Assembly: GCA_965261795.1 (NCBI GenBank)
Contig: OZ253476.1
Location: forward strand, 2,914,001-2,978,000
Direction: 5' to 3'
DNA from: CBDCFV01 sp965261795
GTDB lineage: Bacteria; Chloroflexota; Dehalococcoidia; Lucifugimonadales; UBA3495
DNA: 64,000 bases
The position numbers were made by a program, and so were the translations under genes. Below are positions 44,233-52,098 of this stretch, piece by piece (the stretch's first letter is position 1; each line of letters starts with the position of its first letter). The notes beneath the pieces were generated by a model. The model was not told the origin of the DNA, ran no database searches, and saw nothing but the letters and a program-made list of their open reading frames with translations.

Positions 44233-44550
44233 ATGCAGAGAAACTTCAACCCCCACCTGCCGCCGGGGTACTTCGAGACCCACGAGCTGGACGGGTTAAC
44301 CTGGAAGTCAGAAAGGCCGGTGAGGGAAGCCGTCAACGAGAGGATGGTGGCCCAGACGGTGAAGAGATTCGAGCGGGACTCTTGGTCGGAGATGGGCCAG
44401 CAGCGCCGGAAAAGGCTGTGTAACACGATCCGGAAGAGCTACACGGTGACCGGAATCACGCTGGAGATAGTCCGTCACCCGTGGGAGCGCATCCCCTGCG
44501 TAATGGTCAAAAGGGAGACTTCCAAGCCGGAAACGGAGAAACCCCGCTGA
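44233..44550 (+). CDS. Small hypothetical protein (105 aa)
   Basis: ATG 44233 is preceded by GGAGAAGGAAACAAG, a good SD, 14 bases after the previous stop. The 105-residue basic protein (MQRNFNPHLPPGYFETHEL) has a helix with ERMVAQTVKRFERDSW and ends in a charged tail. No family recognised; position implies the same operon. The 166 bases after it (44551-44716) carry no supported gene. Confidence 0.65.
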   Translation: MQRNFNPHLPPGYFETHELDGLTWKSERPVREAVNERMVAQTVKRFERDSWSEMGQQRRKRLCNTIRKSYTVTGITLEIVRHPWERIPCVMVKRETSKPETEKPR

Positions 44551-44716
44551 ATGGGGCCTTCTGCGGGAGGACTGAGGGAAGATCCCGCAGAAGCGCGACA
44601 CAGAGTTCACAGGAAGAAGGACCCGCCTCGGCCGAGAAAGGAAGTGGCGGGTCAAGTTCATCTTGGCCGGAGAGGAAAGACCGGACCGGCGCAGCAGGAA
44701 GAGGAGGGTATAAGCG

Positions 44717-45643
44717 ATGATCAAGTACGGAATGATAGCACTGGGCATGCTGGTGACAGGGGGCATACTGTGGCCGGTGTTGAGCAGCATTCTGGGCGAC
44801 AGGCCCAACGAAGCGACCCAGCTGGTCGAAGCCACGGAGCGAACCAACAACAAAGCGGAGAGTCTGAACGACTCCTTCACCGACGTGATACCGCCGGCCC
44901 CGGCGGGTCCAAGTTACTATTCAGACCCGGCGAGTCCGGTCTACGTTACAAGACCGGTGGCGCAGCCCGGAAGCGGGTACACGCGGCCCGGAAACGGGTA
45001 CACGCGGCCAATAGAGAGAAACGGACAACGTCCCAACGAAGCAGGACGCTTGGGGAACAAAGAAAGCGGCGAGCCGGGAGAGCCGATGCCGTCGCCGACC
45101 CCGGACAAGTACACCCACTCCAGCGAGCACGCGGTGCGTGATGCCATGGAGTACCTGAACCGGCTCCAAACGGAGATGCAACCGACCCAGACGGAGTACA
45201 TCCAAGCGGTGGAGCAGTTGCAACGGGCTTGGAACCCCCGGTACAGAAAGGCTTACGGGGAGTACAAACGGTTCGCGCGGAAGATCGACCACGCCGACGC
45301 GATGGCCCAAGAGTACTTCTTGGTGCAGCAGCGACTGACCGCCCAGATAGCAAGTCCCAAGGACCGGCGACAGGCCGAGACCATCGACGCAGCGGAGCAC
45401 GTGGTGTACTTGGACTGGCGGGACCAAGCGTTCAAGACGCTGGGACAAGCGAAGCTGATAATGCTGGACCTGCACGACATGAACATCATCATCGCCAAAC
45501 AGAGCCTGAGCGCCCACTTCGCCGCATTGTACAAGGAATTCCAAACCATACCCCCGGCGATCACGATGCTCCACGAGGAACTGGCCCGGTTCCGGGAGGA
45601 ATCGGACAAGATACAACAGACCTTTGGAGTCACGGTCAAGTAG
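44717..45643 (+). CDS. Membrane-anchored coiled-coil protein
   Basis: A 308-residue protein: one N-terminal helix (IKYGMIALGMLVTGGILWPVL), then a Pro/Gly-rich linker with a short tandem repeat (GSGYTRPGNGYTRP, about residues 84-97), then a long helical domain (140-305, MEYLNRLQTEMQPTQ ... MLHEELARFREESDKIQQ). Topology places the helical domain outside the cytoplasm. This resembles structural components of secretion channels, but no match is recognised. AGGAGGGTATAAGCG precedes ATG. Confidence 0.72.
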   Translation: MIKYGMIALGMLVTGGILWPVLSSILGDRPNEATQLVEATERTNNKAESLNDSFTDVIPPAPAGPSYYSDPASPVYVTRPVAQPGSGYTRPGNGYTRPIERNGQRPNEAGRLGNKESGEPGEPMPSPTPDKYTHSSEHAVRDAMEYLNRLQTEMQPTQTEYIQAVEQLQRAWNPRYRKAYGEYKRFARKIDHADAMAQEYFLVQQRLTAQIASPKDRRQAETIDAAEHVVYLDWRDQAFKTLGQAKLIMLDLHDMNIIIAKQSLSAHFAALYKEFQTIPPAITMLHEELARFREESDKIQQTFGVTVK

Positions 45644-45660
45644 CAAACACGAAGAGGAAC

Positions 45661-46161
45661 ATGATGTCAGCATCGCCCGTGGAAAACGAACTAATCAGCT
45701 TCCTCTTGGCCGCAGCCATGGCATGCGGGCGCCGGATAAATGACAGGGCCCCGATGCTCCACTGGCTAAAAGCCAACGGGGAAGTCAGCATACTGACCCC
45801 GGAAAGCTCCAAGCAGACGGGACAGATGCTGAAGGCAGAGAACAAAGCGTCTCGTGAGTACGTCTATGAGTACTTGCATGACCCAAGCAGAGCCCCGGAG
45901 CCGGACTTCAACTGGGGGAACATCAAGCCCATCGGGGAGTTCAGGACAGGGCCGATACTGAGGGCCGCGGACTACTACGAATACCAGTCATCGCAACACC
46001 CAAACTGGTGGGACAGCGACGCCCGGGGGTTCATCGAATGCCTACGGAGGGTGGCATGGGCAATGCTGCCGGAATATCAAAGGGCCCCTTGGGGGACGCC
46101 GGACCACGTCAGGGCCTTCTACGTCAAAGACGAGGAACAGGACACCGGAAAGGGAGAGTAA
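45661..46161 (+). CDS. Hypothetical cytoplasmic protein (166 aa)
   Basis: ATG 45661 is preceded by GAAGAGGAAC. The product starts MMSASPVENELISFLLAAAMACGRR and is otherwise acidic, with aromatic residues spread through it (YYEYQSSQHPNWWDSD). No membrane span or known motif. Eighteen bases separate it from the previous gene, so it is in the same operon. Confidence 0.65.
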   Translation: MMSASPVENELISFLLAAAMACGRRINDRAPMLHWLKANGEVSILTPESSKQTGQMLKAENKASREYVYEYLHDPSRAPEPDFNWGNIKPIGEFRTGPILRAADYYEYQSSQHPNWWDSDARGFIECLRRVAWAMLPEYQRAPWGTPDHVRAFYVKDEEQDTGKGE

Positions 46162-46188
46162 CAACCAGAGCGAAGAGGGAGCAGCGCC

Positions 46189-46776
46189 ATGCGGGAGCAA
46201 CCGGAAGATAAGGGAGAAGCAACGGAACAGGCAAAGGAACACTCAACGGAGCAGGCAAAGGAAGCCGGAGAGGGAAGAATCCCTCTCCGGGACCAGTGGG
46301 ACAAATTGAAGGAGAAGCTGACGGCCGAGGACCCCGGGTTCAGCAAAGCGGCCCAAGTCAGGACCGCGATTGGGATAATCGCGCTGGTGGGGATGTTGCT
46401 GCCCTGGTTGAAGCTCGACGGGTACAACGAGGCCATGAGCGCTGCGGAACTGGCCGCCTACTCGTTCACCAGCCCGGACCGGGGGGCCATGTTCGGAATA
46501 TCCATCATAGGAGCGATCGCCGTCCTGTTCACGCCGCACATCGCAGTGGCGGTCGGCTTCTACGGCTTCATCCGGTTGGTGCAAGGCGGTCATTCGCTGT
46601 CGTCCCACTTCACGGGGGCGGTGCTGCCGCTGGTGATGGTCCTGATAGCGAGGCCAATGATCAGCAGTGACGGGCCGGAACTGATGGGAGTCCCGATCCC
46701 GGGCATCGGGCTGATAATCACCGTGCTCGCGCAGGGGGCGCTCTTCACGGACGGAATCACACAGAGAAGGAACTGA
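46189..46776 (+). CDS. Polytopic membrane protein
   Basis: A 195-residue protein with a charged cytoplasmic N-terminus (residues 1-58) and about four or five membrane helices: TAIGIIALVGMLLPWLKL, MFGISIIGAIAVLF, IAVAVGFYGFIRLV, GAVLPLVMVLIA and GIGLIITVLAQGALF. Two tandem EQAKE units occur in the N-terminus. Size and topology resemble small inner-membrane parts of type IV secretion, but the sequence shows no proof. It belongs to the cluster 43.4-46.8 kb. Confidence 0.72.
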   Translation: MREQPEDKGEATEQAKEHSTEQAKEAGEGRIPLRDQWDKLKEKLTAEDPGFSKAAQVRTAIGIIALVGMLLPWLKLDGYNEAMSAAELAAYSFTSPDRGAMFGISIIGAIAVLFTPHIAVAVGFYGFIRLVQGGHSLSSHFTGAVLPLVMVLIARPMISSDGPELMGVPIPGIGLIITVLAQGALFTDGITQRRN

Positions 46777-46802
46777 GCAACGGGACCAACGGAGAAGAGA
46801 AA

Positions 46803-47804
46803 ATGAAAGGAGTCAAGACAGCGATAAACAGGCACCGGGGTCCGGTCTTGGTGAGACCGGAAATGCTGTTCATCAGTCAAGGAATTGTTGAGGCCGACCA
46901 CGTCTATCCCAGTCCGCTAGGCGAGACTCTGCACACGAAATGGACGAAAATCACGAAGACAGCAGCCTACCAGCTTCTGGAGACGGGGGAGTGGACGTAC
47001 ACGAAGACAGAAGACGGTTCGATACGGCTGGAGGCGGAAAATGGGACTGACCAGCGTCCAACATACGAAAGCCACCCCAGCATTACCGCGACCCAAGAAT
47101 GCCGCACCGTTTTCAACCAAGACACCGGAGGAAGAAGATTGAAGAAAGAAAGGAGAAAGGGCAAGCTCATAGTCTTGGAGGGCGGGGACGGAGCCGGAAA
47201 GTCCACCCAAGCAAAAATGCTCTTGGAGCGGCTCAAAGCAAACGGAGCGAAAGCAAGCGGAGTCCAAGACCCTGGGACCACTGATTTGGGACTGCACCTC
47301 CGGGAGTTCCTGAAAGGAGATCACCCCCTTCTCCCGGAGACGGAACTGCTGTTGTTCGCCGCAGGCCGCGCCCAGCTGGTGGAAGAGATAATCTTGCCCA
47401 GCCTGAAACAGGGAACAACGGTAGTCGCCGACCGGTTTGAAGCGTCCATGATGGCCTACCAAGGACTCGGGCGGGGTCTCGTCCTGAAGAGCGTAGAGTA
47501 CGTCAACTACATCGCCACTTCGGGCCTCCGCCCAGACCTGAACATCTTCTTGGACTTGGACCCAAGAACGGGTCTGACCCGGACCAAGCAAGAGCAGCAA
47601 GGAACGGGAACACCAGCCAAAGACGGCCCAAGGAATTCCGGCCGGTTCGAGGAACAACCCATTGCGTTCCACCGGAAGGTGCGGGCGGGATACTTAGCCC
47701 AAGTCAGGGCGGAACCCAACAGGTGGGCGGTAATCGACGGGGCGACAGGACCGGACGAAGTGCACGAAGCGGTCTGGGAGAAAGTGCTGGAGGTGATAAG
47801 GTGA
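46803..47804 (+). CDS. tmk: Thymidylate kinase with N-terminal extension
   Basis: The C-terminal 222 residues are a thymidylate kinase: P-loop EGGDGAGKST, VVADRFEASMMAYQGLGRG (the DR-Y/F-x-x-S and AYQG motifs), LDLDPRTGLTR and a lid-like region. It phosphorylates dTMP to dTDP. The frame is open 112 codons further upstream, encoding an unrelated domain (RPEMLFISQGIVEADHVY). However, TTG 47139 preceded by GGAGGAAGAAGA (SD at 47127-47131) is an ideal start for a normal-length enzyme. Either both forms are made or the extension is a fused small protein. Such kinases occur on large phages and plasmids to raise dTTP supply. Confidence 0.85.
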   Translation: MKGVKTAINRHRGPVLVRPEMLFISQGIVEADHVYPSPLGETLHTKWTKITKTAAYQLLETGEWTYTKTEDGSIRLEAENGTDQRPTYESHPSITATQECRTVFNQDTGGRRLKKERRKGKLIVLEGGDGAGKSTQAKMLLERLKANGAKASGVQDPGTTDLGLHLREFLKGDHPLLPETELLLFAAGRAQLVEEIILPSLKQGTTVVADRFEASMMAYQGLGRGLVLKSVEYVNYIATSGLRPDLNIFLDLDPRTGLTRTKQEQQGTGTPAKDGPRNSGRFEEQPIAFHRKVRAGYLAQVRAEPNRWAVIDGATGPDEVHEAVWEKVLEVIR

Positions 47805-48271
47805 CACTGAGGGACAAGGTGATGCAACAATACCGGGAGATGATCCGGCCGCCGGAGAACGGTAAGCTGAGCGAGAAGCCCCCGGTGTGCACCCAAGACT
47901 GCGGCGGGCGCCTGCCGGACCCGCCCGCAAGTTTACCCCAAGCCCAGATGCAGTTCCAATGCGGGCTGGGAGTCTTTGGCTGCTGCCCGGTGCGAAAGTC
48001 CATCAACCGGGCCCGGAACAAAGCCCGGAGACGGCAATTGGAGCTATGGAGGCGGTCCGTCAGGCTGTACCGGAGACGACTGCAAGGACAGGCGGTGGTG
48101 TTGGAACACCCCCGCAGCTACCCCGGCATAGAGAAAGCCGCCGCCAGGTATCCCGAATCGGCTCTAATTGACGAAGAGACATTCGCGGAACTGAGGAAGG
48201 AGCTGGACATAACGGGAGCACTGGATGTCTACCTGATGTTGACCCGGCCACCGGGGAGGGGGAAGAAATGA
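47801..48271 (+). CDS. Hypothetical cysteine-containing protein
   Basis: GTG 47801 overlaps the kinase stop (GTGA), so translation is coupled; ATG 47822 is an alternative. The 156-residue product has CTQDCGG and a CGLGVFGCC cluster, then a very basic helix (SINRARNKARRRQLELWRRS), and a C-terminal helical part. The cysteine cluster plus basic helix suggests a zinc- or Fe-S-binding nucleic-acid protein. Family unknown. Confidence 0.6.
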   Translation: MTLRDKVMQQYREMIRPPENGKLSEKPPVCTQDCGGRLPDPPASLPQAQMQFQCGLGVFGCCPVRKSINRARNKARRRQLELWRRSVRLYRRRLQGQAVVLEHPRSYPGIEKAAARYPESALIDEETFAELRKELDITGALDVYLMLTRPPGRGKK

Positions 48272-48425
48272 GCGACGAAGCAACGCCGGGACAAACCCGG
48301 AAGGAAACGCAATGACCACCACCTTCACCCTCAGCCACTGAATTCGACTGGGACCGGGAAGAGTACCCGGACCACGCCCTACAGAAGAACCAAGACCTGT
48401 AACAAGCCTTCAGAAGGACAATCAC

Positions 48426-48695
48426 ATGACTGAACCAACACCTACCACCCTCATCACCGAGCACAAGCAACTTGAGAGAGCCATGGAAAACATGGAGCAG
48501 ACCTGGGCCAGGATCCCCGTCGTCGACCCCACAGGGTCCTGCTTAGACTATGTTCTCGTCCCAATCACCCCCGCCCAAGCCGGGGAGATGCTCAGGGAAG
48601 CCCGAGCCCACACCTCCTACAACATGTGCCTCAGACCCACCCGCCAAGAGCACATCCTCCACTTGGAAATAGTAGACACCGACTCCGCCGCATAA
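48426..48695 (+). CDS. Small hypothetical protein (89 aa)
   Basis: ATG 48426 has AGAAGGA eight bases upstream. The acidic 89-residue product has an N-terminal helix (EHKQLERAMENMEQTWARI) and a C-terminal strand-rich part ending in HLEIVDTDSAA. No homologue recognised. The 150 bases before it hold only very short frames, including a coding-like EFDWDREEYPDHALQ without a start codon. Confidence 0.5.
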   Translation: MTEPTPTTLITEHKQLERAMENMEQTWARIPVVDPTGSCLDYVLVPITPAQAGEMLREARAHTSYNMCLRPTRQEHILHLEIVDTDSAA

Positions 48696-48894
48696 CAGGA
48701 CGCCCCCAACCCCAAGCTAAAAAGCCCCAGGAGGTCCAGGCAACGACCGCCCGGCTTGGAACCCCGGGCGCCCCTGACGGAACCCACCGCCTGAGACAGC
48801 GGCAAGCCGCCGCGTAAAAACGCAACGCGTCCCGCCTGTGGAACAATGGGAAATGACAACCCCGGAAAAAGAAACACGGGCAGGAGACAGCAGG

Positions 48895-49401
48895 ATGCAC
48901 GACGACGACCGCCGCCGCGGGCCCGAGACAAGCGAAAGCCGGAAGCAGGACCCTCCCGGCGGGAGGAAGAAACCCGGCAGAACCGCGCTGGCCCTCGTGT
49001 CAATCATGCTTGTGCTCGGCAGCCTCCTCATGGGCTGCGAACTACTGGACAATCTCGGAGCAGGCACCGGGACCGGGGCCGGAACGGGAGCCGCGGGCGG
49101 AGCCGTACTCCCCACCACCACCGCCTTAATCGAAGAGGCGCGGCGGATCGGACGCTCTCCCTACGAGGTGGTCGAAAGGCGCTACGCACTCAAGAAGGAT
49201 GCCATCAACACCAAATACAACAAGGAAATCAGAGCGATTGACACGAAGGTGAGCGCCGGCGCCATGACCGCCGCGGAGGCCGAGCCGACAAAGAAGCTGT
49301 TGGAACTGAAGCAAGCCAAGGAGTTGGCAACGCTGGAGGCAGTCCGTGACCAGCGCAACGCGGAAATTAACGAGCTGTACGAGGTCCTAAACACCGGTTA
49401 A
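48895..49401 (+). CDS. Putative lipoprotein with helical domain
   Basis: From ATG 48895 (MHDDDRRRG, GGAG eight bases before) a 168-residue protein. It has a long positive n-region, a hydrophobic core (ALALVSIMLVLGSLLMGC) and a lipobox LLMGC, so the cysteine would be lipid-modified. A Gly/Thr/Ala linker (GAGTGTGAGTGAAGG) leads to a helical domain (SPYEVVERRYALKKDAIN ... LLELKQAKELATLEAVR). Upstream in-frame starts exist (48838 GTG, 48853 ATG). Role unknown; envelope location fits the preceding transfer-like cluster. Confidence 0.65.
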   Translation: MHDDDRRRGPETSESRKQDPPGGRKKPGRTALALVSIMLVLGSLLMGCELLDNLGAGTGTGAGTGAAGGAVLPTTTALIEEARRIGRSPYEVVERRYALKKDAINTKYNKEIRAIDTKVSAGAMTAAEAEPTKKLLELKQAKELATLEAVRDQRNAEINELYEVLNTG

Positions 49402-49580
49402 CGCAGAGGAGATTTCGGGTCCAGAACCAAGGAAAGGGAAACCCGCATAGGGGATCACCGGGCTTTTCCAGCCGCAAAAAAGCGTAAAACACCCTTGGAG
49501 CATCATCAACACGGAGTCCCTGCGATGTACAATCCCGATCCCAAGACCCTCCAGCCACCCTCCGACGAGGAGCAAACTCA

Positions 49581-50699
49581 TTGAAACTGACCAAAGAAGC
49601 CATCAAGTTCAGCCAGACAGCAAGGACCGGCTGGGTCCTGAAGATGAACATCGAGGAGATCATACTGAAAGCCCCCGCAAGGGGACCGCAACAGCTCTCC
49701 TTTGACTTCACGGAAACCAACCGCCCCATCACCAGCAGGCACTTGGGCAGCATCGAGAGGTTCCTGACGGACACCCCGGACTGGGCCATGCCGCCCATCA
49801 TCCTGGCCGCGGACCAAGGAACCGTAACGGAGAAAACCAAGAACATCTCCTTCGAGACGGACGACCTGCGCATACTCGACGGCCAGCACCGCATCCAAGC
49901 CTTCTCCAAAGTCGTCTACGAGATGACCCTGACCGCAGGACGGGAGAGGGAAGACGATGCCAAGGAGAGGCTGGACGCAATCAACAAGCAGGAGGTCCCG
50001 GCCGTCATCATCGAAGTTCCGGATAAGAAGGACCAAAGGCAGTTATTCGCCTGGTTCGCCAGGAGCCGGCCCATAGAACCGGCCGTACGGGAATACTTCG
50101 ACGAGTCAGACCCATTCGGAAAGGCAGCCAAGGCGGCGATGGAAACGTCGGTAGTTCTGCAGGACAACGTCACCTACAAGGTGCGCAGCGTACCGCCACG
50201 AGACCGGGACCTCATGTCCCTGAGCAACCTGAAGGACATCGTAACAACCATCCAGCTGGGCATTGCGAGAACGCCGAAGGCGGAGGACCGGACCGCCTGT
50301 TGGGGACCGGAGGTACAAGAGGTCTTGCAACAAAAGCTATTGGAATTCTTCGACGAGTTCCTGCCGGAATGCAAACCCAACTACGAGATACTCTCCAAAC
50401 CAGGACAGATCAGAAACGAGATACTCAGAGGAAGGTCCATCTCCTACGCGCTGCAACCGCCGGTGATCAGGCTCATGGCCAACTGCTGGGCCCGTTGGAC
50501 TCACGACCGCGGGAAGGACCCGGAAGATCTCACGCGGCACATCGGGCAAATGAAGATGAAGAGGGCCGACCCCCTGAACGAACTAGAACACGAACTCGGG
50601 GTGATCATAGGGGAGAGAAAGAAGTTCCAAGGCATCCGGGACAAGAGCTGGGAAAGCGCGACGACGGCGATCATAAAGGCCGCCCAAGAACGGCAGTAG
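49581..50699 (+). CDS. DGQHR-domain (DndB-like) protein
   Basis: A 372-residue protein with LRILDGQHRIQAF (D100-G-Q-H-R104), the signature of DndB/DGQHR proteins. NRPITSRHLGSIERFL precedes it and VPAVIIEVPDKKDQRQLFAWFARS follows, as in that family. DndB regulates phosphorothioate modification and a relative (DpdB) takes part in deazaguanine insertion; others are orphans on mobile elements. No dnd or dpd enzymes are seen here. TTG 49581 is preceded by GAGGAG nine bases away. The 180 bases before contain no gene. Confidence 0.85.
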   Translation: MKLTKEAIKFSQTARTGWVLKMNIEEIILKAPARGPQQLSFDFTETNRPITSRHLGSIERFLTDTPDWAMPPIILAADQGTVTEKTKNISFETDDLRILDGQHRIQAFSKVVYEMTLTAGREREDDAKERLDAINKQEVPAVIIEVPDKKDQRQLFAWFARSRPIEPAVREYFDESDPFGKAAKAAMETSVVLQDNVTYKVRSVPPRDRDLMSLSNLKDIVTTIQLGIARTPKAEDRTACWGPEVQEVLQQKLLEFFDEFLPECKPNYEILSKPGQIRNEILRGRSISYALQPPVIRLMANCWARWTHDRGKDPEDLTRHIGQMKMKRADPLNELEHELGVIIGERKKFQGIRDKSWESATTAIIKAAQERQ

Positions 50700-50828
50700 A
50701 GCAAGACAGCGCCCAAGCAAGGCCACAATTGCTCGTCGCATACCTGAATGCGCCCGGAGCCGCCGACGCCGCAGAAAAGGCCAAGGGCAACCTCGACGAT
50801 AAGACAAAAGACTTGTCAACAAGTTCTA

Positions 50829-50857
50829 TTGACAGGAGACTCTTTATATCTATATCA
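50829..50857 (+). promoter_or_regulatory. Probable sigma-70 promoter of the LRR gene
   Basis: TTGACA (50829-50834) and TATATC (50851-50856) are separated by 16 bases in an AT-rich leader that contrasts with the GC-rich surroundings. The start codon lies 37 bases downstream. Confidence 0.45.
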
Positions 50858-50893
50858 CTGGGTTTAACAGAATAATTAGGAGAATCCATCAAA

Positions 50894-51964
50894 GTGAAGC
50901 GTATATTGGCCACGTGTCTTATGGCCCTGTTCCTAACGACAGGATGCGACGTTGCCGATAGTCCCGCCGTCCCGGCGAGCCGGGACTCACAGGAATCTCA
51001 AGCCTTGTCCAAGCAAGTCAAGGAGTTGACGCGGGAGATTAACGAGATCTCGGAAACCAATGCCGCCGTCCCGGCTCGCCGGGACTCACAAGAATCTCAA
51101 GCCTTGTCCAAGCAAGCCAAGGAGTTGACGCGGGAGATTAAAGAGATCTCAGAAACCAATGCCGCATTGGCCCAGGAGATCAGAAAACTCAGCGAGGCAA
51201 ACCCAGCCCAGGCTAAACCTGTCGGCCAGGGAATATGCGGCCGCACTCCGGTAGTGCAGCAAGCGGTCATTGAAAGGCTGAGAATTCCTTCATGTTGGGT
51301 CATTACGCAAGACGAGATGTTTCATATCGAAGGAGACATGTCTATTACTCTTGACTCCCCGCTCAGACCAAACGACTTTGCCGGTATATCCAACCTTCGG
51401 GAATTACGTTTGGCTCGGAACTGCAATAGCATCCAAGGGGAACCTCTGCCAGCAGGTGTGTTTCATGGTATGAAAAACCTACACACGCTACGAATAATAG
51501 ACCGTTCAGGTTGTGGCCCAAAGGAAAACGCCACATTGCCGCCGGGGGTATTTGACGGACTCACCAACTTGTACGAACTACATTTAGGCAACAACCACTA
51601 CTTGACCAACCTGCCGCCGAGATTGTTCGACGGACTTACCAGCTTGCACACGCTCGACTTGCATGACACGCTCAGCTCGTCCGGCAACGATTTAACCAGC
51701 GTGCCACCTGGATTGTTCGACGGACTTACCAGCTTGCACACGCTCGACTTGCATGACACGCTCAGCTCGTCCGGCAACGATTTAACCAGCGTGCCACCTG
51801 GATTGTTCGACGGACTTACCAGCTTGCACACGCTCGGCTTGTCCGGCAACCGTTTAACCACCCTACCACCTAAACTAAAGCCAAGGTGGGATGTACATTT
51901 AAGTGGCGATGATGATCAACTGGGTTGCGCGGGTAAATTCCTCTCAACCGTACTTGGAGAATGA
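50894..51964 (+). CDS. Leucine-rich-repeat lipoprotein
   Basis: GTG start at 50894. Signal peptide with lipobox LTTGC (residues 14-18), then a coiled coil of two 33-residue copies (RDSQESQALSKQxKELTREI ... SETNAA) and a third shortened one, a linker with two cysteines, and LRRs from about residue 160: NLRELRLARN, NLHTLRII, NLYELHLGNN, SLHTLDLHD. The F-D-G-L-T-x-L form resembles the extracellular LRR type. Two copies of a 30-residue unit are identical at DNA level. Surface exposure and a binding role are inferred. The lower GC content indicates a source different from the backbone. Confidence 0.85.
   Translation: MKRILATCLMALFLTTGCDVADSPAVPASRDSQESQALSKQVKELTREINEISETNAAVPARRDSQESQALSKQAKELTREIKEISETNAALAQEIRKLSEANPAQAKPVGQGICGRTPVVQQAVIERLRIPSCWVITQDEMFHIEGDMSITLDSPLRPNDFAGISNLRELRLARNCNSIQGEPLPAGVFHGMKNLHTLRIIDRSGCGPKENATLPPGVFDGLTNLYELHLGNNHYLTNLPPRLFDGLTSLHTLDLHDTLSSSGNDLTSVPPGLFDGLTSLHTLDLHDTLSSSGNDLTSVPPGLFDGLTSLHTLGLSGNRLTTLPPKLKPRWDVHLSGDDDQLGCAGKFLSTVLGE
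51621..51858 (+). repeat. Exact 90-bp tandem LRR repeat
   Basis: Units start with GATTGTTCGACGGACTTACC at 51621, 51711 and 51801. The first two are identical over 90 bp (30 codons) and the third matches for about 50 bp before diverging. Identity including third positions means recent slippage or recombination. Confidence 0.95.
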
Positions 51965-52020
51965 TCCGGCACCGCCGCTTGACCCCCACCATCTGCGCAT
52001 TTCACCTTGGCTTTAGTTTA
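51871..52020. repeat. 18-bp inverted repeat abutting IS630
   Basis: TAAACTAAAGCCAAGGTG (51871-51888) is perfectly inverted at 52003-52020. The first arm lies inside the LRR coding end, and the second ends at the TA next to the IS630. A 114-base spacer makes a simple terminator unlikely, so it may be a relic of another insertion or inversion. Confidence 0.7.
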
Positions 52021-52098
52021 GTAGTTGAACGTCATTGAATTGAGGCACAACTGGTGTATTCTACCGGCATTGGCGAATTGTATTCAAGGAGAGGGGTC

